This document shows, piece after piece, positions 1 through 8,510 of a stretch of 64,000 nt of DNA. The stretch's first letter is position 1. Each line of letters begins with the position of its first letter. The notes under the pieces are model-generated. The model was not told the DNA's origin. It ran no database searches and worked only from the letters and a program-made list of their open reading frames with translations. The stretch comes from CALMEC01 sp963706315. Its GTDB lineage: Bacteria > Actinomycetota > Thermoleophilia > Miltoncostaeales > Miltoncostaeaceae. The DNA is taken from the NCBI GenBank assembly GCA_963706315.1, contig CAVPMA010000005.1:124001-188000 (forward strand), read 5' to 3'. A program made the translations under genes and the position numbers.

Positions 1-1980
1 GTCGTGAGGGGCGATGACGACACCTGGTCCGCGCTCGGCGACATCATCCCCGAGGGCCTCGGCAACGCATCGTCGACACCGCTGCCCCTGTTGCCCGATC
101 GGCCGCAGGCCCTCTCCGCCCTGCTGCTGCTCATCCTGTGCGGCGGGGCCGCCCTCATCGCCTGGCAGGCGATCGTCGCGCGCCGTCCCCTCGCGGCGAT
201 CGTCGCGACCGGCGTGGGCCTCGCCTACCGGTGGACGCTGGTGCCACCCGGTCGGCCGGTCCTCACCGGCACGCTGACCCTGGTCGTCGCGCTCGCCGTC
301 TTCCGGCTCGCGGCGCCGCGACGGGCCCGGGCGACGCACGCCCACGGGCGCGCGGCCCTGCTCGGAACCGTCATCGCGGCGCTCACCATCCTCCTCAGCA
401 TCGGGGGGGACCCGTCGCCGGGCTCGTGGTGGAACTGGCGCGAGTGGGGCTTCGGCGGACGCGGCGGGGTGACCGCCATCAGCTTCCGTCAGAGCTACGG
501 GCCGCTGACCTATCCCGACACCCCGGCGGTGGTTGCACGAGTCGAATCCGACCGGCCGATGCCGCTGCGGGCCTTGGCGCTCGAGCGTTTCGACGGACTC
601 TCGTTCGGGCAGGCCTCGCCACCCACGTCGGTCGTGGACGTCGACGGAGGGATCCGCCTGAACCCCGATACGGGCGGGACGGACACCGCGGTGGAGCAGC
701 GCATCACGCTGACCGGCGTCCGCTCGCCCTGGCTGCTCGCCGGCGGGCGGCCGATCACGGTGAACGGCCTCGGACGGCGTTCGCTGACGATCCTCGCCGA
801 CGCCTCCGTGCGGGTCGATCCGCCGCTCGCGCGCGACACCCGGTACGTCGTCCGCACCCTCGTGCCGAACCCCGGGATCCCCGACCTGATCGACGCCGCG
901 CCCTACGGCAACGTCGAGCCCGAGCTCCTCACGGTGGTGCCCGGCCTGGGCGCGGATCCCGTGCGGGTGCCGGTCTGGCGCAACGGCGGGGCGCGGCCGG
1001 ACTCGCTCGACTTCGGGCAGTACGACGCCGTGTACCGCCTCTCGCGGCGGGTGATCGGCAACGCGCGAACCGCGTACGAGGCCGTCAACCGCGTGGAGGC
1101 CTTCGTGCGGGGCAGCCCGTACCGCTACGACGACCGAGCCCAGCGACCCGCCACCGGGATTCCCGATCTCGTCGACTTCCTGCTGGTGTCAAAGCGCGGG
1201 TACTGCCAGCACTTCGCGGGTGCGATGGCCCTGATGCTCCGCATGAACGGCATTCCGGCGCGTGTCGCCGTGGGCTTCACGGCAGATTCCGGCCGGTTCG
1301 ACCCCGACAAGTCCTCGTACGAGGTCCTCGACCGTGACGCCCACTCCTGGGTGGAGGTCCAGTTCCCGGGCTATGGCTGGATCCCGTTCGACCCCACGCC
1401 GGGACGCTCCGTCCCCAATAGTACGTCGGTCTCGTCGCCGAACTACACCCGCGAAGGCGTGGACATCACCATCGATCCGGGAATCAGCGCCGCCCCCGTC
1501 CTTCCGACGGCTCCCGACCCGCAGCGCAGCAACGAGGGCGTGCCGTCGGCCGCGAGCTCGTCGTCCAGCGGCTTCGACCGTCGCTGGCTCCTGCTGATCC
1601 CGGGGGTTCTGCTGCTCCTCGGGACGACGCCGCTCGCCCTCAAGGCCCTGCGGCGCAGCCGGCGCCGCAGGGGCGGAGAGCGGGCGCGCGTGCTGGGCGC
1701 CGCGCGGGAGCTCGAGTCGCTCCTCGTCGACGCGGGGCGCCCCATCGACCCGTCGCTGGCGCCGGCGGAGCGGGCCCGGGTGGTGTGGCGCGATCTCGGG
1801 ATCGACGCCGAGCGCATCTACGGCCTCGCGTCGAGCGCTCGGTTCGCCCCGGGCGAGCCGCCCGCCGGATCGGGCCGTGCCGCCTGGGGGAGCTCGCGCG
1901 GATCCGGCGCCGACTGGGGTGGCGGAGGCGCGTTCGGGCCGGCCTCAGCGTGCGGTCGCTTCGGCGCGGCTGACCCCTGA
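1..1980 (+). CDS. TgpA-type membrane transglutaminase-like protein (5' partial, 3' frameshift)
   Basis: The frame is open from the window edge. A GTG at position 4 is possible, but the family normally has further membrane helices upstream, so the N-terminus is probably missing. Hydrophobic helices lie near residues 37-56, 85-103 and 117-134. A periplasmic transglutaminase core follows, with the triad Cys401 (GYCQHFA), His447 (DAHSWVEV) and Asp463 (FDPTP). A further helix near 530-548 precedes a cytosolic tail. In this family the gene usually sits beside moxR and a DUF58 gene, which would lie upstream. The last ~30 residues are Gly/Ser-rich junk. The frame entered by a one-base shift at the G-run 1886-1890 instead gives an Arg-rich helical tail ending at 1973, as family members have, so a frameshift is likely. 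Confidence 0.85.
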   Translation, partial: VVRGDDDTWSALGDIIPEGLGNASSTPLPLLPDRPQALSALLLLILCGGAALIAWQAIVARRPLAAIVATGVGLAYRWTLVPPGRPVLTGTLTLVVALAVFRLAAPRRARATHAHGRAALLGTVIAALTILLSIGGDPSPGSWWNWREWGFGGRGGVTAISFRQSYGPLTYPDTPAVVARVESDRPMPLRALALERFDGLSFGQASPPTSVVDVDGGIRLNPDTGGTDTAVEQRITLTGVRSPWLLAGGRPITVNGLGRRSLTILADASVRVDPPLARDTRYVVRTLVPNPGIPDLIDAAPYGNVEPELLTVVPGLGADPVRVPVWRNGGARPDSLDFGQYDAVYRLSRRVIGNARTAYEAVNRVEAFVRGSPYRYDDRAQRPATGIPDLVDFLLVSKRGYCQHFAGAMALMLRMNGIPARVAVGFTADSGRFDPDKSSYEVLDRDAHSWVEVQFPGYGWIPFDPTPGRSVPNSTSVSSPNYTREGVDITIDPGISAAPVLPTAPDPQRSNEGVPSAASSSSSGFDRRWLLLIPGVLLLLGTTPLALKALRRSRRRRGGERARVLGAARELESLLVDAGRPIDPSLAPAERARVVWRDLGIDAERIYGLASSARFAPGEPPAGSGRAAWGSSRGSGADWGGGGAFGPASACGRFGAADP

Positions 1981-1989
1981 TCGCTTCGC

Positions 1990-1995
1990 TACGCT
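1990..1995 (+). promoter_or_regulatory. -10 element TACGCT, leaderless-type promoter for the TPR gene
   Basis: TACGCT ends 6 nt before the ATG at 2002 and no Shine-Dalgarno sequence lies between them. Transcription would begin at or next to the start codon. Confidence 0.55.
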
Positions 1996-2001
1996 GATTG
2001 C

Positions 2002-2331
2002 ATGGATCAGGGGTTCGAGGCATACGAGTACTACTGCCGGGGGCATGAGCTTCTGGAAAGCCGCGACTTCCGCGCGGCGTCCGTCGCGCTCGAGCGCGCC
2101 AAGCGGCTCGAGCCGAACAAGGGATCCATCCGGGAGGCGCTCGGGCGGGCGTACCTCTCGTCGCGCGCGTACCGGCTCGCCGCCGAGGAGTTCGCGAAGG
2201 CCGTCGAGCTCGCGCCAACCGACCACTACGCCCATTTCGGCCTGGGCCGGGCGCTCGAGCGGCTTGGAGACATGGCCGCCGCGCGCCGCCACTACAAGCT
2301 GGCCCGCTGCTTCGGCAGCAACCTGGTCTAG
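2002..2331 (+). CDS. small tetratricopeptide-repeat protein
   Basis: This 109-residue protein consists almost entirely of about three TPR helix pairs. Residues 6-38, 40-72 and 74-105 show the TPR spacing, with typical motifs such as ALGRAYLSSRAYRLAAEEF and FGLGRALERLGD. It has no signal peptide or membrane segment, so it is probably a cytosolic adaptor that binds a protein partner. The ATG is chosen because TACGCT lies 6 nt upstream. It stands alone, separated from the convergent YbjN-like gene by 3 nt. The partner cannot be inferred. Confidence 0.8.
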   Translation: MDQGFEAYEYYCRGHELLESRDFRAASVALERAKRLEPNKGSIREALGRAYLSSRAYRLAAEEFAKAVELAPTDHYAHFGLGRALERLGDMAAARRHYKLARCFGSNLV

Positions 2332-2334
2332 CGC

Positions 2335-2784
2335 CTACCCGTCCCGGCGAGGCTCTCCGAGGCCCGGCGGGGGCGCACCGACCACGACGCCGTAGGGCAC
2401 GTCGAATCCCGTTCGCAGCACGCCCTCGTACACCTCGTCGACCAGGACGGACAGCGCTCCCAGGAGCCCGTCGAGCGCGTCGACCGAGCGCTCGTCGAGC
2501 GGGGCGTCCGCGAGGGCGTAGATGTCGCCCGCGTCGTCCAGGGCGAACCGCCAGTCGCGGGTCGAGAAGTTCTTGCGCAGGAGTCGGCGGAAGACGTCGA
2601 CGTGCGCTCGGTCCGGCGCCCGGATGAGGAACGCCCGGAGCGTCAGGGTCCGCTCGGAAGCCGTGATCTGAGCGGCGACATGTCCGCGTTTGGCGCAGGG
2701 CACGTGGACGACCCATCCGCCGCCCGCCGCCGGATGCCCTTCGACACCGAGACCGCTCATGAGCTGTGCGACGGGTTCGCTCAC
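2335..2784 (-). CDS. YbjN-domain / secretion-chaperone-fold protein
   Basis: This 149-residue soluble protein resembles the YbjN family, whose fold is shared with type III secretion chaperones. Visible are the beta-rich N-terminal half (WVVHVPCAKRG, LTLRAFLIRAP), the RRLLRKNFSTRDWRFALDDAGDIYALADAPL core typical in spirit of the family (shown here only as a guide at residues ~66-95), and a C-terminal helix (LDGLLGALSVLVDEVYEGVLR region). Members are common in actinobacteria and are usually of unknown function. It is convergent with the TPR gene and divergent from dtd. The assignment rests on pattern only. Confidence 0.6.
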   Translation of the reverse strand: MSEPVAQLMSGLGVEGHPAAGGGWVVHVPCAKRGHVAAQITASERTLTLRAFLIRAPDRAHVDVFRRLLRKNFSTRDWRFALDDAGDIYALADAPLDERSVDALDGLLGALSVLVDEVYEGVLRTGFDVPYGVVVGAPPPGLGEPRRDG

Positions 2785-2900
2785 GCGACGATCCTAGTGG
2801 CCGTCGACGCCTCAAGCCGGTGAATGTTTCGCCGCTCGCCTCGATCCGTTGACGCGTTCCGGACGCCCGGCTCCGGTGCGCAGCGCCCTCGTCCGGGCTC

Positions 2901-2906
2901 TACGAT
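2901..2906 (+). promoter_or_regulatory. -10 element TACGAT, leaderless-type promoter for dtd
   Basis: TACGAT ends 6 nt before the GTG start at 2913, with no ribosome binding site between them. Confidence 0.55.
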
Positions 2907-2912
2907 CCGGGG

Positions 2913-3353
2913 GTGCGGATCGTGCTGCAGCGCGTGGCCGAGGCGTCGGTCACCGTCGACGAGAGGGTTGTCGCGGCAATCGGCCCCGGTCTCGTCGCGC
3001 TGGTCGGCGTCGCGACCGGCGACTCGCACGACGTCGCTCAGCGGCTGGCGCGCAAGACCGCGCACCTCCGCGTCTTCGGCGACGGGCCCGGAGCGGAGCG
3101 TTCGGTGGCCGACGTCGGCGGCGCCGTGCTCGTGGTGAGCCAGTTCACCCTGCTCGCCGACACCCGGCGTGGCAACCGTCCGTCGTGGTCCGGGGCCGCG
3201 ACCGCCGACGAGGCGAAGGGGGTCGTCGCGGCCTATGCGGATGCGCTCGCCGCCGAGGGGGTGCCGGTCGCAACCGGGCGGTTCGGGAGCCGGATGACCG
3301 TGCGGATCGCGAACGAGGGCCCGCTCACGATCCTGCTCGACAGCGGCACCTGA
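2913..3353 (+). CDS. dtd: D-aminoacyl-tRNA deacylase
   Basis: DTD hydrolyses D-amino acids (and Gly) mischarged onto tRNA and so proofreads translation in the cytosol. The 146-residue length and the N-terminus MRIVLQRV are standard. The two signature motifs are present: SQFTL near residue 76 and the cis-Gly-Pro loop NEGPLT near residue 135. The start is GTG at 2913, with a -10 element immediately upstream. It lies ahead of the rimP-nusA-infB translation cluster but is separated from it by a promoter and a terminator-like hairpin, so it is probably its own unit. Confidence 0.95.
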   Translation: MRIVLQRVAEASVTVDERVVAAIGPGLVALVGVATGDSHDVAQRLARKTAHLRVFGDGPGAERSVADVGGAVLVVSQFTLLADTRRGNRPSWSGAATADEAKGVVAAYADALAAEGVPVATGRFGSRMTVRIANEGPLTILLDSGT

Positions 3354-3377
3354 CCGCGGTCGGGGAAAGCGGCGACA

Positions 3378-3386
3378 TGCTATTGT
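3378..3386 (+). promoter_or_regulatory. candidate extended -10 promoter for the rimP-nusA operon
   Basis: TGCTATTGT fits an extended -10 (TG-n-TATTGT) in the dtd-rimP gap. The element lies within a 6-bp inverted repeat (GGCGAC at 3371-3376, GTCGCC at 3385-3390). No convincing -35 was found, which is tolerable for an extended -10. Confidence 0.4.
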
Positions 3387-3422
3387 CGCCGGTGCTTCAA
3401 GCAATCAAAGTTGGTTCGCGAG

Positions 3423-3447
3423 AAGTGGGTGTCGAGCCCACTTTTTT
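3423..3447 (+). terminator. rimP leader hairpin / attenuator
   Basis: AAGTGGG (3423-3429) pairs perfectly with CCCACTT (3437-3443), with a short loop, and is followed by a T-run (3442-3447). This is an intrinsic terminator shape placed 18 nt before the rimP start and downstream of the candidate promoter. It is therefore more likely a leader attenuator than the end of dtd. Similar hairpins just ahead of rimP are known in other phyla. Confidence 0.7.
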
Positions 3448-3464
3448 ATTGGGCGAAAGGGGAG

Positions 3465-3929
3465 ATGACGACGACGGCAACGGGCCACGAGGCCATCGAA
3501 CTCGAGGTCGAGGCGCAGCTCGCACGTGAGCTGCCAGATGTGGACCTGCGCGAGGTGCAGGTCGTGGGCTCCGCGACCAACGGGACCCTGCGGGTCGTCA
3601 TCGACCATGCCGACGGCGTCGACCACGCCCTGTGCGTCGCCACCACGCGCGCCCTGGAGCGGGCGGGCCTGCTCGACCGCTTCGGCATCGAGGTGTCGTC
3701 GCCCGGTCCGGAGCCGCCCCTTCGCACGACGCGCCACTATCGCGAGGCGATCGGGCGGCGCGTCGCGCTTCGCGTCGCGGTCGACGGCGCACAACGCGCC
3801 CGGTCCGTCACCGGTACCCTCACCTCGGTCGACGACGACCGCGTCGAGGTGGCCACCGCAGACGGGTCCACGTGGATTTCTACCGGGGCGATCCGCCGCG
3901 CCCGCGTCGTCGGAGGGAGCGAGTCGTGA
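3465..3929 (+). CDS. rimP: ribosome maturation factor RimP
   Basis: RimP binds the maturing 30S subunit. The 154-residue protein has the expected two-domain layout: an alpha/beta N-terminal domain (ELEVEAQLARELPDVDL, LRVVIDHADGVDHALC) and a C-terminal SH3-like barrel (GRRVALRVAVDG, GTLTSVDDDRVEV). The family motif VSSPGPEPPLR lies near residue 78. I place the start at ATG 3465, with the site AAAGGGGAG just upstream. A GTG at 3411 in the same frame would put the attenuator hairpin inside the gene. The stop overlaps the nusA GTG (GTGA). Confidence 0.92.
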   Translation: MTTTATGHEAIELEVEAQLARELPDVDLREVQVVGSATNGTLRVVIDHADGVDHALCVATTRALERAGLLDRFGIEVSSPGPEPPLRTTRHYREAIGRRVALRVAVDGAQRARSVTGTLTSVDDDRVEVATADGSTWISTGAIRRARVVGGSES

Positions 3930-5437
3930 ACAGGGAGATCCTCGAGGCCATCAAGATGATCGAGCGCGAGAAGGGCATCAGCTCCGAGACGCTGATCCTC
4001 GCGCTCGAAGACGCGCTGCTGGCGGCCTACAAGAAGACGCCGGGCGCCGCCGAGTTCGCCCGGATCGTGATCGACCGCGACGAGGGCGACATGCGCGTGC
4101 TGCAGCTCGTCCTGGACGAGGACGAGGAGCCCCGCACGCTGCCCGTCGAGGAGCCCGAATGGCCGGAGGGAGGCCCGCCCGAGGACTACGTCCCGCCGCC
4201 GCCGGAGATCGACTGGTCGGCCTACGACGAGGCCGAGCTCGAAGAGGTCGACGTCAGCACCGACAACTTCGGCCGCATCGCCGCGCAGACGGCCAAGCAG
4301 GTCGTGCTGCAGCGCATCCGCGAAGCCGAGCGGGAGATGATGTACGAGGAGTACGTCGATCGCGTCGGCGACGTGGTCACCGGGATCATCCAGCAGTCCG
4401 ACTCCCGCTACACGCTGGTCGACCTCGGCCGCGTCGAGGCGCTCCTGCCCGAGAGCGAGCAGGTCCGCGGCGAGCGCTACGACCACGGCGCCCGCGTCAA
4501 GGCCGTGATCGTCAAGGTCCAGCACTCCACCAAGGGCCCCCAGGTCATCGTGAGCCGCCGCTCGGACGAGCTCATCAAGCGCCTGTTCGAGCTCGAGGTG
4601 CCCGAGATGGCCGACGGGCTGGTCGAGATCCGCGCGGTCGCGCGCGAGGCCGGATGGCGCTGCAAGATCGCGGTCGTGTCCAGGGCGCAGGGCGTCGACC
4701 CCGTCGGCGCGTGCGTCGGTCCCCGCGGCTCGCGCGTGAGGATGGTCGTCAGCGAGCTGCGCGGCGAGAAGATCGACATCATCCCGTTCAACGACGAGCC
4801 AGCCCGCTTCGTCGCGAAGGCGCTGTCGCCGGCGCGCGTCCGCGAGGTCCTCGTCGACGACGAAAACCGGCAGGCCACCGTCGTGGTGCCCGACGACCAG
4901 CTCTCGCTCGCGATCGGCAAGGAGGGCATGAACGCCCGGCTCGCCGCGCGCCTGACGGGATGGCGGATCGACATCAAGAGCGAGTCGACCTTCGCCCTCG
5001 AGGAGTCGGCGTCCGAGTACGGCGGCGGGGAGGGCGAGCTCCAGCGATGCGCGGCGCTGCTGCGGAACGGGAAGCGCTGCGTCAATGCGGCGGTGCCCGG
5101 TACCCGGTACTGCAGCCTGCCCGCACACGCCCGGCTCGCCGAGATGGAGTCCCAGGGCATCGACATCGCGCCCGACCAGGCCGTCGGCGCCGGCGGCGCG
5201 ACCGAGCAGCCCGCGGTCGAGGCGGCGGCCCCGGCCGCGCCCGAGGTGGGGCCCGTCGCAGAGCCGGCAGCCGCCAAGCCGGCCGGTGAGGCCGAGCCCG
5301 TGGCCGGAGTGACCGACGAGCCCGACGCGAACGGCGGGGCGCCGGCGGACTCGGAGGCGCCGGACGACGGGGCGGGGGAGGCGCCGCCCGACGAGCGGGT
5401 CGAGGTCGCCGCGGAGTCTGAGGAGGAGCCGTCGTAG
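3926..5437 (+). CDS. nusA: transcription termination/antitermination factor NusA with C-terminal Cys/His motif
   Basis: NusA binds RNA polymerase and nascent RNA and modulates pausing, termination and antitermination. The domains in order are the N-terminal RNAP-binding domain with an acidic, Pro-rich insertion (residues ~60-105), S1 (~148-215), KH1 with GPRG, and KH2 with the motif AIGKEGMNARLA (to ~355). An extra Cys-x9-Cys-x10-Cys-x4-His motif follows (C375, C385, C396, H401), resembling the DUF5763-type putative zinc motif. After it comes a ~100-residue Ala/Pro/Glu tail. The GTG start overlaps the rimP stop. The gene forms an operon with rimP, rnpM and infB. Confidence 0.96.
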   Translation: MNREILEAIKMIEREKGISSETLILALEDALLAAYKKTPGAAEFARIVIDRDEGDMRVLQLVLDEDEEPRTLPVEEPEWPEGGPPEDYVPPPPEIDWSAYDEAELEEVDVSTDNFGRIAAQTAKQVVLQRIREAEREMMYEEYVDRVGDVVTGIIQQSDSRYTLVDLGRVEALLPESEQVRGERYDHGARVKAVIVKVQHSTKGPQVIVSRRSDELIKRLFELEVPEMADGLVEIRAVAREAGWRCKIAVVSRAQGVDPVGACVGPRGSRVRMVVSELRGEKIDIIPFNDEPARFVAKALSPARVREVLVDDENRQATVVVPDDQLSLAIGKEGMNARLAARLTGWRIDIKSESTFALEESASEYGGGEGELQRCAALLRNGKRCVNAAVPGTRYCSLPAHARLAEMESQGIDIAPDQAVGAGGATEQPAVEAAAPAAPEVGPVAEPAAAKPAGEAEPVAGVTDEPDANGGAPADSEAPDDGAGEAPPDERVEVAAESEEEPS

Positions 5438-5450
5438 CGCACGAATCAAG

Positions 5451-5723
5451 ATGGCGGGCACAACACACGTCCCGGAGCGCCGGTGCCTCGGATGCGGCGA
5501 ACGCGCGCCGAAGCCGTCGCTTCGGCGGTTTGTCGCCCTCCCCGGGCCAGATGGCCACGAGCTGGTGCGCGACGTCTCCGGCCGGCGAGGCGGACGCGGC
5601 CTGTACGTGTGCGCGAACCGGACGTGCTTCGAGCTGGCGCTTGACCGGCGGGCCTTCCATCGCGGCGCCCGGATTACGGCTGGACGTCTCGCTGTGGACC
5701 CGTCGCTGGCGGAGGTCGCCTGA
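5451..5723 (+). CDS. rnpM: YlxR family protein (RnpM, RNase P modulator)
   Basis: This 90-residue YlxR-family protein lies between nusA and infB as in many Gram-positive lineages. The family binds nucleic acid, and a B. subtilis member was reported to bind RNase P RNA. It shows the signature start PERRCLGCGERAPKPSLRRF, then GRGLYVC, and a second Cys before FELALDRRAFHRGAR. The four Cys could bind metal, although not all homologues keep them. The gap to nusA is 13 nt and to infB 12 nt, so co-transcription is expected. Confidence 0.9.
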   Translation: MAGTTHVPERRCLGCGERAPKPSLRRFVALPGPDGHELVRDVSGRRGGRGLYVCANRTCFELALDRRAFHRGARITAGRLAVDPSLAEVA

Positions 5724-5735
5724 AGCTGAGGGGGG

Positions 5736-8501
5736 ATGCAGGTGGATCTGACAGAGAAACGGCGCGTTCATGAGATCGCGCGCGACGAAGGGCTGCCGAG
5801 CAGCCTCGTCCTCCAGCGACTTCAACGTGCGGGCCTGCCCATCAAGACGGCCTCGTCGACGGTGACGGTGGGCGAGGCGCTCCATCTTCTCAACCCGAAC
5901 CGGTACCCCAAGCCTGAAACCCTGGATGCCACGTTGGCCGCAGCTGCCGAGGCGAAGGCGGCTCCACCGAAGAAGAAGGCGAAGGCCGCGGAAGCGGAGG
6001 AGCCGGCAGCGGAGCCGAAGCCCAAGCGCACCCGCAAGACGGCACCGGCCGCCGCTCCGGAGACCCCGGAGGCGCCACCCGTCGCGGAGGCACCCGCCGC
6101 GACGCCACCGGTCGAGGCCGAGGCGCCCGCCGCGCCGTCCGAGGCTCCGGCCGCCGCCGAGGAGACCGCACCCGAGCAGGTTGCCGCGGAGGTCGCGGAA
6201 GAGCCCGTGGCCCCGGCGCCCGAGCCCGAGCCGGCTGCGCCGGTCGCCGAGGCGCCTCCGGCCGAAGCCCCCGCCGCCGAGGAGGCACCGGCCGCTGCCG
6301 ACGGGGCAGCGCAGCCCGAAGCCATCGAGGCCGTCGAAACACCCGAGAAGCCGGCCGGCCGCAAGGTCGTGCCCCCGACGCCGCCGCCGCCGCGACCCCC
6401 GCTGCGCCGAGCGGAGCCCGCGCCGCCCCGGCCGCCGCTGCGGCGCGCCGAGCCCGCCCCGGAACCGGGCCCGAGCACCAATGGAGGCGCGGAGACGCCC
6501 GCCGTCGGCGGGCGCCGCGGCTCGGGAGCCGCACCGTCCGACTTCCGCGACAGCGGCGTCGGGGGAGGCGGCGGAGGCGGAGGCCGCGGCAAGCGCCGCC
6601 GCGTCGTCATCGATGCCCAGGCCAGCCGGCGCGGGCCCGGTCCCCAAGGACGGGACCGCCGCGGGCCGAAGTCCAGCCGCACGGAGGAGCGCGAGCCCGC
6701 GCCGACGATCGCACCCGCGGACATGCCGCAGGTCGACATCCGCTCCGGCGCCACGATCAAGGAGATGGCGGAGGCGCTCGGCATCACGGCCACCCGCATC
6801 ATCACCACCCTCATGGGTATGGGCGAGATGGCCACGATCACGCAGTCCCTGTCCGACGAGGAGATCGAGCTGGTGGCCGCCGAGCTCGAGCGCAAGATCC
6901 AGATCGTGCATGCGGAGGAGGAGGACGAGTTCGCCGAGCTCGTCGAGGACAGCCCCGAGAGCCTCGTCGCGCGGGCTCCCGTCGTGACCGTCATGGGTCA
7001 CGTCGACCACGGCAAGACCTCCCTCCTCGACGCGATCCGCCAGACCGAAGTGGTTGCCGGAGAGGCGGGCGGCATCACCCAGCACATCGGTGCATACCAG
7101 GTGCACCACCACAACCGCGAGCTGACGTTCCTGGACACCCCGGGCCACGAGGCGTTCACCGCCATGCGTGCCCGCGGCGCGAAGATCACCGATGTCGCGG
7201 TCATCGTCGTGGCGGCAGACGACGGGGTCATGGAGACGACGCTCGAGGCGATCGACCACGCCCGCGCCGCCGACGTTCCCTTCATGGTGGCGATCAACAA
7301 GATCGACAAGCCGAACGCGAACCCAGACCGCGTCCGGCAGGAGCTGTCGACTCACGACGTCATCCCGACCTCCTGGGGGGGCACCTACGAGTTCGTCGAG
7401 GTCTCCGCACTCGAGAGGATGGGCCTGGACACGCTCCTGGAGACCGTGCTGCTCGTGGCCGACGCGGACGCCGACCCGAAGGCGAACGCCGACGCGAGCG
7501 CATCCGGCAGCGTGATCGAATCCCGCCTCGACCCGGGCCGCGGCCCGGTGTGCACGCTGCTCGTGCAGCGGGGGACGCTGCGGGTCGGCGACGTGTTGCT
7601 CGTGGGCCAGACCTTTGGCCGTGTGCGGGCGATGCACGACTTCAAGGGCGATGTGCTCACCGAGGCGGGACCGTCGGTGCCGGTCGAGGTGCTCGGCATG
7701 GACGGGGTACCCGACGCCGGCGAGCGGTTCCGGACGGTGGAGAATGAGCGGGTGGCCAGGCAGCTTGCCGCCCAGCGCTCCCACCGCATCCGCTCGGAGG
7801 AGCTCGCAAACCGGCGGCCCGTCTCCCTGGAGGATCTCTTCGCACGCGTGCAGGAGGGCCTCAAGGAGCTCAACATCATCATCAAGGCCGACGTGCACGG
7901 CTCCGTGGAGGCGCTCCGCGACGCGCTCGAGAACCTCGAGCAGACCGAGGTGCGGCTCCGGGTGATCCACACCGGGGTGGGTGCGGTCACCGAGTCCGAC
8001 GTCAACCTCGCGGCGGCGTCCGAGGCGATCATCATCGCGTTCAACGTCCGCCCGCGTCCCGAGGCGCGCATGCTCGCCGAGCGCGAGGGCGTCGACGTGC
8101 GCACCTACCGCGTCATCTACCGCGCGATCGAGGACATGCGCGACGCCCTCATCGGCATGCTCACCCCCGACATCGTGGAGCAGTCCCTCGGCACGCTCGA
8201 GGTCCGCGAGACCTTCCGCGCGTCGCGGATCGGAACGATCGCCGGCTGCTACGTCACCGACGGGGTCGCCCGGCGCGGCGCCAGCATGCGGCTCGTTCGC
8301 GACGGCACGGTGGTCTTCGAGGGCAAGATCGGCTCGCTCCGCCGGTTCAACGACGACGTCCGCGAGGTGGCGCAGGGCTTCGAGTGCGGTGTCGTGATCG
8401 AGGGTTTCAACGACGTCAAGGAGGGCGACGTCATCGAGGCGTTCGAGCTGAAGGAAGTCGCCCGCACCGAGCAGGCCCCCAGCCCGGAACCCGCTTCATA
8501 G
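5736..8501 (+). CDS. infB: translation initiation factor IF-2
   Basis: IF-2 is the GTPase that delivers fMet-tRNA to the 30S subunit. The 921-residue protein starts with an IF2N domain (residues 1-50, VHEIARDEGLPSSLVLQRL). A long Ala/Pro/Glu-rich linker follows (~70-330), with a tandem PPRPPLRRAEPAP repeat and a Gly-rich patch. A second IF2N domain and the G domain come next: GHVDHGKTS (~420-428), DTPGHEAF (~466) and NKID (~520), then domains II-IV. The ATG at 5736 follows GAGGGGGG closely, and a GTG two codons in is an alternative. The linker's composition is family-typical and does not suggest transfer. Confidence 0.97.
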   Translation: MQVDLTEKRRVHEIARDEGLPSSLVLQRLQRAGLPIKTASSTVTVGEALHLLNPNRYPKPETLDATLAAAAEAKAAPPKKKAKAAEAEEPAAEPKPKRTRKTAPAAAPETPEAPPVAEAPAATPPVEAEAPAAPSEAPAAAEETAPEQVAAEVAEEPVAPAPEPEPAAPVAEAPPAEAPAAEEAPAAADGAAQPEAIEAVETPEKPAGRKVVPPTPPPPRPPLRRAEPAPPRPPLRRAEPAPEPGPSTNGGAETPAVGGRRGSGAAPSDFRDSGVGGGGGGGGRGKRRRVVIDAQASRRGPGPQGRDRRGPKSSRTEEREPAPTIAPADMPQVDIRSGATIKEMAEALGITATRIITTLMGMGEMATITQSLSDEEIELVAAELERKIQIVHAEEEDEFAELVEDSPESLVARAPVVTVMGHVDHGKTSLLDAIRQTEVVAGEAGGITQHIGAYQVHHHNRELTFLDTPGHEAFTAMRARGAKITDVAVIVVAADDGVMETTLEAIDHARAADVPFMVAINKIDKPNANPDRVRQELSTHDVIPTSWGGTYEFVEVSALERMGLDTLLETVLLVADADADPKANADASASGSVIESRLDPGRGPVCTLLVQRGTLRVGDVLLVGQTFGRVRAMHDFKGDVLTEAGPSVPVEVLGMDGVPDAGERFRTVENERVARQLAAQRSHRIRSEELANRRPVSLEDLFARVQEGLKELNIIIKADVHGSVEALRDALENLEQTEVRLRVIHTGVGAVTESDVNLAAASEAIIIAFNVRPRPEARMLAEREGVDVRTYRVIYRAIEDMRDALIGMLTPDIVEQSLGTLEVRETFRASRIGTIAGCYVTDGVARRGASMRLVRDGTVVFEGKIGSLRRFNDDVREVAQGFECGVVIEGFNDVKEGDVIEAFELKEVARTEQAPSPEPAS

Positions 8502-8510
8502 GCACCGGCG

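Noticed and set aside
3526..5461. Long overlapping frames on both strands across rimP and nusA
   Set aside because: They show no family motif and are explained by the real rimP and nusA frames.
6380..6470. Tandem repeat in the infB linker
   Set aside because: Two copies of PPRPPLRRAEPAP are ordinary low-complexity drift in an IF-2 linker, not a mobile or regulatory repeat.
5082..7970. 962-codon open frame on the minus strand opposite nusA and infB
   Set aside because: It is antisense to well-supported nusA and infB; its Leu/Gly/Arg-rich composition is the expected shadow of GC-rich coding sequence.
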